In this document: positions 49,840 through 58,184 of the stretch, one piece after another
How positions within the stretch are numbered: the stretch's first letter is position 1
Layout of the letters: each line of letters opens with the position of its first letter
Source: Sphingobium psychrophilum
GTDB lineage: Bacteria > Pseudomonadota > Alphaproteobacteria > Sphingomonadales > Sphingomonadaceae
Assembly (NCBI RefSeq): GCF_012927105.1
Contig: NZ_JABBFV010000003.1
Span: forward strand, 62,001-126,000
Length of the DNA: 64,000 nt
Direction: 5' to 3'
Made by a program: the position numbers and the translations under genes
Notes under the pieces: model-generated
Seen by the model: only the letters and a program-made list of their open reading frames with translations
Database searches by the model: none
What the model was told of the DNA's origin: nothing

Positions 49840-50139
49840 CTAGTGATTGTCGGCGTTCTTCGCCACACTCTCTTTCATTCGCGCCACCTGCTCCGGCGTC
49901 GCTTCGCCCTGATGCCGTTCTTTCCACTCGGCAAAGGGCATCCCATGGATGATTGCGCGCGCTTGGTCTCGCGTCAGATCGACGTCCGCCTCCGCGATCC
50001 AGTCGGCCAGGCAATTGCGGCAAAAGCCGGCCAGCCCCATCAGATCGATATTCTGGACATCGGTTCGGTGCTGCAAATGCGCCACCAGACGGCGGAAGGC
50101 GGTTGCGGCCACAGCATCTGTGACTATGGTGTCGGTCAT
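49840..50139 (-). CDS. DUF1244 family protein
   Basis: A 99-residue protein. Conserved are AFRRLVAHLQHRTDVQNIDLMGLAGFCRNCLADW, with the C-x-x-C pair, then HGMPFAEWKERHQGEAT. DUF1244 proteins are widespread in proteobacteria and carry these two cysteines, perhaps a metal or redox site; no function is known. It is upstream of gapR by 45 bp on the same strand and divergent from pyk. Confidence 0.87.
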   Translation of the reverse strand: MTDTIVTDAVAATAFRRLVAHLQHRTDVQNIDLMGLAGFCRNCLADWIAEADVDLTRDQARAIIHGMPFAEWKERHQGEATPEQVARMKESVAKNADNH

Positions 50140-50261
50140 CGGCGTGAGGAACCTTTCGCTGATCTACATCATCCTGTCGTGCAGCACGGATAACCCATAA
50201 CGACGCACTGGCAAGGCCGACAAGGCAAAGCCGGGGACGATCATGACGGTCAGGAGAAACC

Positions 50262-51719
50262 ATGACGAAGTTACCGCCCCGCTCCCGCAAGGTCCGCATC
50301 CTGGCGACCCTTGGCCCGGCGAGCGATACGCCCGAAATGATCAGGGCCTTGTTCATTGCCGGGGCCGACGCCTTCCGCATCAATATGAGCCATGGCGCGC
50401 ATGAGGATCATGCCGCGCGCATCGCGATCATCCGCGATCTGGAAAAGGAATTTCACCGGCCCACGACGATATTGGGCGACCTGCAAGGCCCCAAATTGCG
50501 GGTCGGGACGTTCGAAAAGGGTCTGGCGATTCTGGAACGCGGCGCGCCTTTCATCCTCGACCGGGATGAAACGCCCGGCAACGCCCATCGCGTCAACCTG
50601 CCCCACCCTGAAATCTATGCCGCGCTGGTGCCCGAAACCCGGCTGCTGCTGGACGACGGCAAGATGGTGCTGCGGGTGAAGGGAATTGCCCACGACCGGA
50701 TCGACACGATCGTCGAAGTCGGCGGCACCCTGTCCAATCGCAAGGGCGTGAATGTGCCTGACGTGGTGGTGCCGGTGCCGGCGCTGACCGACAAGGATCG
50801 CCGCGACCTGAGCTTCGCCATACAGCAGGGCTGCGACTGGATCGCTTTGAGCTTCGTGCAACGGCCAGAGGATCTGGCCGAGGCGCGCAAGCTGATGGGC
50901 GGCTATGGCGCGCTGATGGCGAAGATCGAGAAGCCTTCGGCCGTGCAACGGCTGGAGGAGATCATCGAAATGGCCGATGGCGTGATGGTGGCGCGCGGCG
51001 ACCTGGGCGTCGAGCTTCCCCCGCAGGCCGTGCCGCCGCTGCAAAAGCAGATTGTCGCCACCGCACGGCGCATGGGGCGGCCGGTGGTGGTCGCGACCCA
51101 GATGCTCGAATCGATGATCAAGTCGCCCTCCCCCACCCGTGCCGAAGTGTCGGACGTGGCAACGGCGGTCTATGACGGGGCGGACGCGATCATGTTGTCG
51201 GCCGAAACGGCGGCGGGCGACTGGCCGGTAGAGGCGGTGACGATGATGGACAGCATCGCCCACAGCGTAGAGCGCGATCCGGGCTATTTCGGCCGGCTTC
51301 ATTATACCGAGACGAAGCCGGACCCGACCACCGCCGACGCACTGGCCGAAGCGGCGGGGAACATCGTCGCGGTGGTGGGGGCCAGCACCATCACCTGTTT
51401 CACCCTTTCAGGCAGCACCGTGCGCCGCGTGGCGCGCGAACGGCCCAATGCGCCGATCCTGGCGCTGACGCCGCGCACCGATACAGCGCGCAAGCTGGGC
51501 CTGACCTGGGGTGTCCATGCCATTCGCACCAAGGATATCGGCACGTTCGAAGAAATGGTCGGCAAGGCGCGGCGCATGGCGCTGCGTCATGGCTTAGCCG
51601 ACAAGGGCGGCAAGATCGTGGTGCTGGCCGGCGTCCCCTTCGGCACGCCGGGGTCGACCAACGTGCTCCATGTCGCGGCGATTCGCGGCGACGAGTTGAA
51701 GGGGCGCGACGAGGGCTGA
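50262..51719 (+). CDS. pyk: Pyruvate kinase
   Basis: Makes pyruvate and ATP from phosphoenolpyruvate and ADP. At 485 residues it has full length. The N-terminal KVRILATLGPASDTPEMIRALFIAGADAFRINMSHG carries substrate arginine and asparagine; the active-site lysine/glutamate loop AKIEKPSAVQRLEEIIEMADGVMVARGDLGVELP is complete, and RPVVVATQMLESMIKSPSPTRAEVSDVATAVYDGADAIMLSAETA matches the allosteric-core helix. Sphingomonads run mainly the Entner-Doudoroff pathway, which also needs this step. The first codons are preceded by AGGAG. Confidence 0.96.
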   Translation: MTKLPPRSRKVRILATLGPASDTPEMIRALFIAGADAFRINMSHGAHEDHAARIAIIRDLEKEFHRPTTILGDLQGPKLRVGTFEKGLAILERGAPFILDRDETPGNAHRVNLPHPEIYAALVPETRLLLDDGKMVLRVKGIAHDRIDTIVEVGGTLSNRKGVNVPDVVVPVPALTDKDRRDLSFAIQQGCDWIALSFVQRPEDLAEARKLMGGYGALMAKIEKPSAVQRLEEIIEMADGVMVARGDLGVELPPQAVPPLQKQIVATARRMGRPVVVATQMLESMIKSPSPTRAEVSDVATAVYDGADAIMLSAETAAGDWPVEAVTMMDSIAHSVERDPGYFGRLHYTETKPDPTTADALAEAAGNIVAVVGASTITCFTLSGSTVRRVARERPNAPILALTPRTDTARKLGLTWGVHAIRTKDIGTFEEMVGKARRMALRHGLADKGGKIVVLAGVPFGTPGSTNVLHVAAIRGDELKGRDEG

Positions 51720-51726
51720 ATCACAT

Positions 51727-51775
51727 CGTCATGGTGAGCGGAGCAGGCAGAAGGCCCGCGCCGCTCGCCATGACG
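51727..51775 (+). terminator. Inverted repeat acting as terminator after pyk
   Basis: CGTCATGGTGAGCGG (51727-51741) and CCGCTCGCCATGACG (51761-51775) pair over 15 bp with one G-T or mismatch. It begins 8 bp after the pyk stop. There is no T-run, so this may be another dispersed element rather than a true terminator. Confidence 0.6.
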
Positions 51776-51818
51776 AGAATTGCCGATTCGGCCCATCGCC
51801 CGCTACGCCAACGCGGAA

Positions 51819-51845
51819 AGGCGCCCGATCATCGACCAGGCGCCT
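51819..51845 (-). terminator. Hairpin downstream of rpmJ
   Basis: AGGCGCC and GGCGCCT form a perfect 7-bp stem; on the minus strand it is followed by TTTCC, which could end the rpmJ transcript some 50-80 bp after its stop. Confidence 0.5.
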
Positions 51846-51896
51846 GCCACATTGCATAAAGACCCGCCACCCCGGAGGGGCGACAAGCGCCTGCTT

Positions 51897-52022
51897 TTAG
51901 CCCTGGCGGGCCTTGAAGCGGCGGTTGGTCTTGTTGATGACATAGGTACGGCCGCGACGACGGATCACGCGGTTGTCCCGGTGGCGGCCCTTGAGCGACT
52001 TGAGCGAGTTGCGGATCTTCAT
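51897..52022 (-). CDS. rpmJ: 50S ribosomal protein L36, zinc-free type
   Basis: A 41-residue basic protein, [20 protein letters not shown] and onward through [21 protein letters not shown]. The sequence is a standard alphaproteobacterial L36. The Cys-Cys-Cys-His zinc site of the classical form is absent, so it is a C-minus version that needs no zinc. It lies on the strand opposite its neighbours pyk and the lipoprotein and is transcribed alone. The 198 bp upstream of its start hold its promoter; no other gene is seen there. Confidence 0.93.
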   Translation of the reverse strand: MKIRNSLKSLKGRHRDNRVIRRRGRTYVINKTNRRFKARQG

Positions 52023-52220
52023 GGCAGACGGCCCTTGATGAATCTGGTGTGGTCGAATTTCGAAGCGCAGCCCCTATGGGTCGGGCGGGCCAAAGTCAAG
52101 GGTGGCAGGCGCTCTTTTACCGCCGTTCATCCCCCGTGCAGCCAGGTCGTGGCTTCACGCGTTGGAGGGGATTATGCTCTCCGCGCCGTTACTACGGCAT
52201 ATGCCCGTTGGAGTTTACCC

Positions 52221-52838
52221 ATGTCGAAGCGCCTGATTCTCGCCGCATGCCTTGCCCTGCCCCTTTCGGCCTGCGCGACCGCCGTACCGCCGGTGGAAGT
52301 GACTCGCTTCCATGTCAATGATCCCGCCCGCACCGGCACGGTCGCGGTAGAGGAAATGCCCGGCAACCCCGACATCAGCCTGGAATTTCGGACTTATGCC
52401 GCGGCGGTATCACAGGAATTGCAGCGTGTGGGATTCACCCCGGCGCAGGCCGGCGGCCCCAGCGACTATGTCGCATCGGTCAGCTTCCGCCGGTCCTTCC
52501 GCCCGTCCGGCGTTGATCGCAGCAGCGATAGGCCGGTCAGCGTCGAAATGGGCGGCGGCATCGGCAGCGGCGGCGGGCGTCGCGGCGGCACCTTTGGCGG
52601 CCTGGGCCTGGGTGTCGGCATCAACCTGTCGGGCAAGCCCAAGGATATCGTGACCACAGAACTGCATGTCCAGTTGCGGCGCCGGTCCGATTCGGCGGCA
52701 GTGTGGGAAGGCCGCGCATCGACGCAGGCGCGGCAGGGCACGCCCGCCGCGCAGCCGGGGATTGCCGCACAGAAACTCGCCGCCGCCCTTATCGGGGGCT
52801 ATCCGGGTGAATCGGGGCGCACTATAAAGGTCAAATGA
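52221..52838 (+). CDS. DUF4136-type lipoprotein
   Basis: A 205-residue predicted lipoprotein: signal peptide [14 protein letters not shown] with lipobox cysteine at residue 18. The mature part has [15 protein letters not shown], the [20 protein letters not shown] helix and a Gly-rich stretch ([19 protein letters not shown]), as in DUF4136 proteins, followed by [21 protein letters not shown]. No function is known. The start at 52221 is chosen for the signal peptide; the open frame upstream is not coding in look. The stop overlaps the M14 carboxypeptidase start as ATGA. Confidence 0.78.
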   Translation: MSKRLILAACLALPLSACATAVPPVEVTRFHVNDPARTGTVAVEEMPGNPDISLEFRTYAAAVSQELQRVGFTPAQAGGPSDYVASVSFRRSFRPSGVDRSSDRPVSVEMGGGIGSGGGRRGGTFGGLGLGVGINLSGKPKDIVTTELHVQLRRRSDSAAVWEGRASTQARQGTPAAQPGIAAQKLAAALIGGYPGESGRTIKVK

Positions 52839-53965
52839 CCATCAGCACTTCCAGCGGCTTCGACAGCGGCAATATTCGCGTCCTCTCCATCACCGACACC
52901 CCGGCCGGCGTCCGCGCCGATCTGGAGATCGTGACGGATCATCAGAGCGACTTTTACCAATGGTTCCATTTCCGGCTCGCCAATGCGGCGGGCCGCGCGG
53001 TGGAACTGCGAATCGTCAACGCAGGCAAGTCGGCCTATCCCGATGGCTGGGCGGGCTATAGCGCGCGGGTCAGCGAGGACCGCGAAACCTGGGTGCAGGC
53101 CGACACCAGCTATGCCGACGGCGTGCTGACGATCCGGCTGGAGCCGGATAGCAATGCGCTATGGATCGCCTATTTCGCGCCTTATTCTATGGAGCGGCAT
53201 CATGACCTGATCGCCTGGGCCGCGACTCAGCCAGGTGTCGCGCATCGCGAATTGGGGCTGACGCTGGACGGCCAGCCGCTCGACATGCTGACGATCGGCG
53301 AGGGGCCAAAGCAGGTCTGGCTCTATGCGCGCCAGCATCCCGGCGAAACGATGGCGGAATGGTGGATGGAAGGCGCGCTGGAGCGGCTTTGCGACGAGGA
53401 GGATGCGGTCGCCCGCTTGCTGCGGCAAAAGGCGACGATCCACCTCATCCCCAACATGAACCCGGACGGCAGCCGCCGTGGCCACCTGCGCACCAATGCG
53501 GTCGGCGTGAACCTGAACCGCGAATGGCATGAGCCGACGGCGGAGCGCAGCCCCGAAGTACTACTGGCGCGCAATGCGATGGACGAAACCGGCGTCGATT
53601 TCGCGATGGACGTGCATGGCGACGAAGCGATTCCCGCGGTGTTCATTGCAGGGTTCGAGGGCATCCCGTCGATCACCGATCGGCAGGTCGCACTCTATCA
53701 CCGCTATCGCGACACGCTGGCCGCCCGCACCCCCGATTTCCAGACGCGGCTGGGCTATCCGGTCGCGCGCGCGGGCAAGGCGAACCTGTCCATGTCCACC
53801 AACCAGTTGGCCGAACGCTTCGGCGCGGTGGCGATGACGCTGGAAATGCCGTTCAAGGATAATGACGACCTGCCGGACGCCGATTTCGGCTGGTCCCCGG
53901 CGCGCTCGATGCAACTCGCCAAGGATTGCCTGGCCGTGCTGGCGGAGATGATCGAGGATATGTGA
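52835..53965 (+). CDS. M14 family zinc carboxypeptidase
   Basis: A 376-residue peptidase of the M14 family, bacterial M14-type (AGBL/CCP-like) subgroup, with an N-terminal beta domain (about residues 1-115) followed by the catalytic domain. Zinc site: YARQHPGET (His and Glu) and the distant His in FAMDVHGDE. The helix [28 protein letters not shown] holds the substrate arginine and asparagine. The likely catalytic Glu lies near the C-terminus in MTLEMPFKD. No signal peptide is visible, so it acts in the cytoplasm. It is coupled to the preceding lipoprotein gene. Confidence 0.9.
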   Translation: MTISTSSGFDSGNIRVLSITDTPAGVRADLEIVTDHQSDFYQWFHFRLANAAGRAVELRIVNAGKSAYPDGWAGYSARVSEDRETWVQADTSYADGVLTIRLEPDSNALWIAYFAPYSMERHHDLIAWAATQPGVAHRELGLTLDGQPLDMLTIGEGPKQVWLYARQHPGETMAEWWMEGALERLCDEEDAVARLLRQKATIHLIPNMNPDGSRRGHLRTNAVGVNLNREWHEPTAERSPEVLLARNAMDETGVDFAMDVHGDEAIPAVFIAGFEGIPSITDRQVALYHRYRDTLAARTPDFQTRLGYPVARAGKANLSMSTNQLAERFGAVAMTLEMPFKDNDDLPDADFGWSPARSMQLAKDCLAVLAEMIEDM

Positions 53966-53982
53966 GGGCGGTTACACGCCTA

Positions 53983-54070
53983 CCTCCGTTCGGGCTGAGC
54001 TTGTCGAAGCCCTGCTCACTGACTTCAGACAAGAAGTAAGGCCCTTCGACGGGCTCAGGGCGAACGGAGG
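53983..54070. repeat. Inverted repeat element, family E (88 bp), copy 1
   Basis: Arms CCTCCGTTCGGGCTGAGC and GCTCAGGGCGAACGGAGG match with one or two bulges; TGTCGAAG and CTTCGACGG pair inside. It lies between the convergent M14 and DUF2218 genes. A related copy stands at 56464. Confidence 0.82.
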
Positions 54071-54084
54071 TGGGTTAACGCCGC

Positions 54085-54363
54085 TCACTGCCAATCGAAC
54101 GGCAGCGGCGCTTCCTTGAAGGCAAAGCGGTCGAGATGGGCGGCGACCACCTGTTTGAACTTCTCGATATCGGCGTCTTCGTTCGGCTCCAGCGTCACCA
54201 CCAGCGTATCGGGTTCCGCCGTCAAGCGGGCCGGCCCCATGGGCAGGACGATGACGCCCTGCTCCGCGTTGAAATCGGTTTCGAACTTGTGGCTCCAATG
54301 CTTGCACAATTGCTGGAGATAGCGGCTGGCATTGGGGGTGGGCACTCGGGCGGTCAGGATCAT
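54085..54363 (-). CDS. DUF2218 family protein
   Basis: A 92-residue protein with the DUF2218 features ARVPTPNASRYLQQLCKHWSHKFE and GVIVLPMGPARLTAEPDTLVVTLEP, ending LPFDWQ. The single Cys-x-H-W-S-H patch may bind metal. The family often lies beside siderophore-interacting proteins and PadR-like regulators. Here it begins 1 bp after the PadR stop, so the two are one transcript. Function is not known. Confidence 0.85.
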   Translation of the reverse strand: MILTARVPTPNASRYLQQLCKHWSHKFETDFNAEQGVIVLPMGPARLTAEPDTLVVTLEPNEDADIEKFKQVVAAHLDRFAFKEAPLPFDWQ

Positions 54364-54364
54364 A

Positions 54365-55030
54365 TCAGAGCCTTTCGATCTTGCTCGCGGCCTCGTCGAT
54401 CAACGACGCGACATCGAACATGGTCTGGTTATCGGCGCCTTCCTTTTCAAGGCGGTGCTGGATGGCGATTCGCAGATTGTGCAGCGCCCGGCGCACCGGC
54501 GCGCCATCGACCCGCTCGGCATGTTGGGCGAGCGCGGCCAGCCGGGCCAGCGCCAGGTCCAGTGCCGCCTTGCGCTCCTCGATCTGGGCCTTGCCGGCAT
54601 CGGTGATGGCGAAGCGCTTGCGGCTTCCCTCGCTCGGTTCCTCGACGATCAGGTCCATTTCCGCCAACATGGTCAGCGTAGGATAGACGACGCCTGGGCT
54701 GGGGGCATAGGCCTCCCCCGACAGCGCCTCGATCGCGCGGATCAGTTCATAGCCATGGCGCGGTTCGTCGGCGATCAGCTTCAGCAGGATCAGGCGCAGC
54801 GTTTCATTGTCGAACAGCCGCCGGCGACCGCCGCCACCGCCGCCTCGCCCACCCCGGCCGCCATGTCCGCCGCCGCGCAGGCCGTCCTCGCCAAAGGGAT
54901 CGCCGCCAAATCCGCCGCCACGACCAAAGCCGTCAGGCGACCCGAATCGGCCAGCGCCAGGATGATGACCGCCATGGCGGCCGCGATGAGAATGGGGAAA
55001 ATGCATCATTGAATCTTTCATATGTGTCAT
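54365..55030 (-). CDS. PadR family regulator with Gly/Arg/His-rich N-terminus
   Basis: A 221-residue regulator. The N-terminal 80 or so residues are an unusual low-complexity run of Gly, Arg, His and Phe (HSHRGRHGGHHPGAGRFG as part), then the PadR winged helix: LRLILLKLIADEPRHGYELIRAIEALSGEAYAPSPGVVYPTLTMLAEMDLIVEEP, and a C-terminal dimerisation coil (FAITDAGKAQIEERKAALDLALARLAALAQHAERVDG). The start could be 55030 or 55021; no clear ribosome site helps. Two direct repeats with palindromic character lie just upstream, the likely autoregulatory sites. It is coupled to DUF2218. Confidence 0.85.
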   Translation of the reverse strand: MTHMKDSMMHFPHSHRGRHGGHHPGAGRFGSPDGFGRGGGFGGDPFGEDGLRGGGHGGRGGRGGGGGGRRRLFDNETLRLILLKLIADEPRHGYELIRAIEALSGEAYAPSPGVVYPTLTMLAEMDLIVEEPSEGSRKRFAITDAGKAQIEERKAALDLALARLAALAQHAERVDGAPVRRALHNLRIAIQHRLEKEGADNQTMFDVASLIDEAASKIERL

Positions 55031-55094
55031 GATGTATTGCGATATATCTTAAAAACATTCGCCGTCAAGAGTTACGATACATCTTAAGTGTATC
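55031..55094. promoter_or_regulatory. Putative PadR operators (two direct repeats)
   Basis: GATATATCTTAA (55041-55052) and GATACATCTTAA (55076-55087) are direct repeats 35 bp apart. Each sits inside an imperfect palindrome: GATGTATTGCGATATATC (55031-55048) and GATACA-N7-TGTATC (55076-55094). AT-rich half-sites of this kind, in the promoter just before the padR start, are typical of PadR-family operators. Confidence 0.6.
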
Positions 55095-55133
55095 AACCTG
55101 TATCGCAGACTACCGCCAGATGTAGAGATAGGC

Positions 55134-55201
55134 GTGTTCCCGCGCAGGCGGGGACCCAGTTCAAACGGCGGGACTGAGTTCCCGCCTGCGCGGGAACACG
55201 G
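55134..55201. repeat. 68-bp palindromic intergenic element, family A, copy 2
   Basis: Begins CGTGTTCCCGCGCAGGCGGG and ends GCGCGGGAACACG; inner ACCCAGTT pairs loosely with GACTGAGTT. Its length and order match the copy at 31774. It separates padR and the thrC gene on the minus strand. Confidence 0.87.
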
Positions 55202-55214
55202 AACCTGACGACCT

Positions 55215-56456
55215 TTAGAGCGTCATAAAATCAATCGGCGCGTGCCGGTTCAACGTGTGGCTCTGGTCTTCAAGCGGATATTTCAATCCGCTGGCGCAGT
55301 TGAACAGCACGGCGCGATCGTCACGGCCGATCAGCCCCTCGTCCAGCGCCCGTTGATAGGCGGCCAGCGTCGCCCCGCCTTCCGGGCAGAGCAGCAGCCC
55401 GTCGTCGCGCGCCACATCGCGTACCGCCGCCATGATCGCAGCATCGGACACCGCCAGCGCCGCGCCGCCGCTTGCCCGCACCGCGCGCAGGATCAGGAAG
55501 TCGCCCACCGCACGCGGCACCCGGATGCCCATGGCGATGGTGTGAGCGTTCTCCCAGCGCTCGGCGAACTCGACACCCTGCTCGAACGCACGGACCATCG
55601 GCGCGCAGCCTTCGGCCTGCACCGCGAACATTTTGGGGCGTTTGGAGCCGATAAAGCCGATCTTCTCCAGTTCGTCGAACGCCTTCCACATGCCAATCAG
55701 GCCGGTGCCGCCGCCCGTGGGATAGAAGATCGCGTCGGGCAATTCCCAGCCCAGCTGCTCGGCCAGTTCCAGCCCCATCGTCTTCTTGCCCTCGATTCTG
55801 TAGGGCTCCTTGAGCGTCGAAAAGTCGAACCAGCCGCGCGCCTTCGCCCCCTGCCCCACGATCGCGCCGCAATCGTCGATCAGGCCGTTGACGCGATAGA
55901 CCCGCGCCCCCTGCGCCGCGATTTCGCGCACATTGATCTCCGGCGTGTCGTCGGGGCAGAAGATGATCGCCTCCACCCCCGCGACGGCGGCATAGGCGGC
56001 CAGCGCCGCGCCGGCATTGCCGTTGGTCGGCATCGCCACCTGGGTCACGCCCAGTTCCTTAGCCATCGACACCGCCATGACCAGGCCACGCGCCTTGAAG
56101 GAGGCCGTCGGCAACCGCCCCTCATCCTTGGCCATCAGATGCGCCCCGCCCAGCCGCGCGGCGGTGCGCGGCAGCGGGATCAGCGGCGTCGCATTTTCGC
56201 CCAGGCTGACGATATTGGCGGTCTGCCGCACCGGCAACAATTCACGCCAGCGCCACAGGTCCATCGGCCGCTGGCTAAGCGCTTCTTTGGTCAGCGTCGC
56301 GCGCACCCCATCCAAATCATAGCGCACCAGCAACGGCTTGCCCGCCGCTGACAGCCCATGCAGCTCATCCGCCGCGTAACGCTCGCCGGTCAGTGAACAT
56401 TCGAGGTGCGTGACGAAGGTCGGACGGTCGGTGGTGAGGTTTGCGTTATGCAGCAT
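55215..56456 (-). CDS. thrC: Threonine synthase
   Basis: PLP-dependent enzyme of fold type II. The 413-residue protein has an N-terminal zinc-less domain (LECSLTGERYAADELHGL), the PLP lysine in TASFKARGLVMAVS, the phosphate loop PTGGGTGLIGMW and the asparagine in PTNGNAGAALAAY. Length and the SFKARG loop agree with threonine synthase, which forms threonine from O-phosphohomoserine; a related cystathionine or diaminopropionate lyase is less likely. It is flanked by two repeats (55134 and 56464), so it is a single-gene unit. Confidence 0.87.
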   Translation of the reverse strand: MLHNANLTTDRPTFVTHLECSLTGERYAADELHGLSAAGKPLLVRYDLDGVRATLTKEALSQRPMDLWRWRELLPVRQTANIVSLGENATPLIPLPRTAARLGGAHLMAKDEGRLPTASFKARGLVMAVSMAKELGVTQVAMPTNGNAGAALAAYAAVAGVEAIIFCPDDTPEINVREIAAQGARVYRVNGLIDDCGAIVGQGAKARGWFDFSTLKEPYRIEGKKTMGLELAEQLGWELPDAIFYPTGGGTGLIGMWKAFDELEKIGFIGSKRPKMFAVQAEGCAPMVRAFEQGVEFAERWENAHTIAMGIRVPRAVGDFLILRAVRASGGAALAVSDAAIMAAVRDVARDDGLLLCPEGGATLAAYQRALDEGLIGRDDRAVLFNCASGLKYPLEDQSHTLNRHAPIDFMTL

Positions 56457-56463
56457 GAATAAT

Positions 56464-56542
56464 CCCGTTCGCCCTGAGCCTGTCGAAGGGCGTCACTTCT
56501 CTAAAGAAAGAAATGGGCTTCGACAGGCTCAGCCCGAACGGG
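56464..56542. repeat. Inverted repeat element, family E (79 bp), copy 2
   Basis: CCCGTTCGCCCTGAGCCTG (continuing TCGAAGG) pairs with CTTCGACAGG and CTCAGCCCGAACGGG on the right, near-perfect over about 24 bp. The central part is short and A-rich (CTCTAAAGAAAG). It stands between grpE and thrC on the minus strand and may end the grpE transcript. Confidence 0.85.
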
Positions 56543-56551
56543 TGAAAGACT

Positions 56552-57106
56552 TTATTCCGGCGTCTTCGCCACGCTGACCATCGCGGGCCGCAACAGGCGG
56601 TCCTTGATCATGTAGCCGGCCTGCATCTCGATCAGGATCGTGCCCGGCGCGGCATCGGCCGACGGGACTTCCATCATCGCCTGATGCTTGTTGGGGTCAA
56701 GCGGCTGGCCGACCGATTCGATCTTGGTGATGCCGTTACGGCCGAATATGCTTTCCAGTTCACGGCCGGTGGCTTCCAGGCCCACGACCAGTCCCTTGAA
56801 CTTCTCATCCTCGCGCAGGTCGGCGGGAATGGCGGCGAGCGCGCGGCTCAGATTGTCGGCCACCGACAACATGTCGCGGGCGAACGCGGTCGCGGCATAA
56901 GCGCGCGTGTCGGCCAGTTCCTTTTCCAGGCGACGGCGCACATTCTGCGTATCGGCATGGGCGTAGAGAATGTCCTGCTTGGCGGTGGCGAGTTCCGCCT
57001 CCAGCGCTGCGATCTTCTCGGCGGCGGCATCGCCCGCGGGCGCGGCGTCTTCCGGCAGCGCGTCCACGACTTCGGTGTCTTCGATATTCTGTTTGTCTTC
57101 GCTCAT
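56552..57106 (-). CDS. grpE: Nucleotide exchange factor GrpE
   Basis: A 184-residue co-chaperone that releases ADP from DnaK. The N-terminal acidic arm (TEVVDALPEDAAPAGDAA), the long coiled coil (ALEAELATAKQDILYAHADTQNVRRRLEKELADTR) and the C-terminal beta domain with GVKRL-like end (VIKIESVGQPLDPNKHQAMMEVPS as it reads ITKIESVGQ) are present. The start is at 57106, and its ATGA overlaps the hrcA stop. It is cotranscribed with hrcA. Confidence 0.95.
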   Translation of the reverse strand: MSEDKQNIEDTEVVDALPEDAAPAGDAAAEKIAALEAELATAKQDILYAHADTQNVRRRLEKELADTRAYAATAFARDMLSVADNLSRALAAIPADLREDEKFKGLVVGLEATGRELESIFGRNGITKIESVGQPLDPNKHQAMMEVPSADAAPGTILIEMQAGYMIKDRLLRPAMVSVAKTPE

Positions 57107-58149
57107 CTCATCAATCTCGATAGCGTCTGTGCTGTGAAATCCACCATGGGGATCACCCGCGCATAGTTCAAGCGCGTGGGGCCGATCACGCCGACCACCC
57201 CGACGACCCGGCCGTCCGCGCCACGGTAGGGCGCGGCTATGACCGAAGAACCCGACAGGGAAAAGAGCTTGTTTTCCGACCCGATGAAGATTTTGGTCGC
57301 GCTGCCCGCGAGCGCGCTTTCCAGCAGGCGGGAAATTTCCTGCTTGCCCTCCAGTTGCTCCAGCAATTGCCGCACCCGTTCCAGGTCGGCGGCGGTGCCG
57401 TCATCGATCAAATGCGCCTGCCCGCGCACGATTAGCACCGGCCGGTCGTCGGCATCGTGGGACCAGATGGCGATCCCGCGCTCCACCAGTTCGCGCGCCG
57501 CGCCATCCAGCAGGCCACGCTCCGTCTCCATCTCGCGGCTCAACTGGTCGCCCGCCTGGCGCAGCGTCATCCCGGCAAAGCGCGCCGACATGAAGTTCGC
57601 CGCCTCGTTCAGCATCGACGGGGTGACGCCGGGCGGCAGGTCCAGCACGCGGTTTTCGACCGATCCGTCCTGCCCCACCAGCACCGCCAGCGCCTGACGA
57701 TCATTCAAAGGCACGAAACCAAATTGGCGCAGCACCGGCTCGCGCCGCGGCACCATGACGATGCCGGCGCAGGCCGATAGGCCGGAGAGCGCGGCGGTGG
57801 CGGCGGACAGCGCTTCCTCGATCGGACCGCTTTCGGCTAGACCCGCCTCGATCGCGCGCCGTTCTTCGGCCGATGGCGCGGCCGCCTGCATCATCCCGTC
57901 CACGAACAGGCGCAGCCCCGTTTCGGTCGGCATCCGCCCGGCCGACGTGTGCGGCGCGGCCAGCAGGCCCAATTCCTCCAGATCCTGCATCACGTTGCGA
58001 ATCGACGCAGGCGACAGGCTGAGCGACGCGATCTTGCTGATGGTGCGCGATCCGACCGGCAGGCCAGTGCCCAGATAGCTTTCCACCACCACGCGAAAGA
58101 CATCGCGCGCGCGGTCGTTAAGTTCGGAGATCGGCGTCGTCAGCGTCAT
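57103..58149 (-). CDS. hrcA: Heat-inducible transcription repressor HrcA
   Basis: A 348-residue repressor of CIRCE-controlled heat-shock genes (usually groESL). The N-terminal winged helix reads [72 protein letters not shown], the standard HrcA start. The middle GAF-like domain and C-terminal [28 protein letters not shown] (reads [15 protein letters not shown]) are conserved. No CIRCE element is seen in this window. It is linked to grpE by an ATGA overlap. Confidence 0.96.
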   Translation of the reverse strand: [348 protein letters not shown]

Positions 58150-58156
58150 GGCGATA

Positions 58157-58184
58157 ATATAGGACGGGTTGCCGGCCGCCTCAA
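58157..58184 (-). promoter_or_regulatory. RpoH-like promoter of hrcA-grpE, near-leaderless
   Basis: On the minus strand TTGAGG (58184-58179) is followed after 15 bp by CCTATAT (58163-58157), like the dnaK promoter -10. The +1 would lie about 58150, within a base or two of the hrcA ATG at 58149, so no ribosome site precedes the gene. The promoter overlaps the end of the small membrane-protein gene. Confidence 0.6.
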
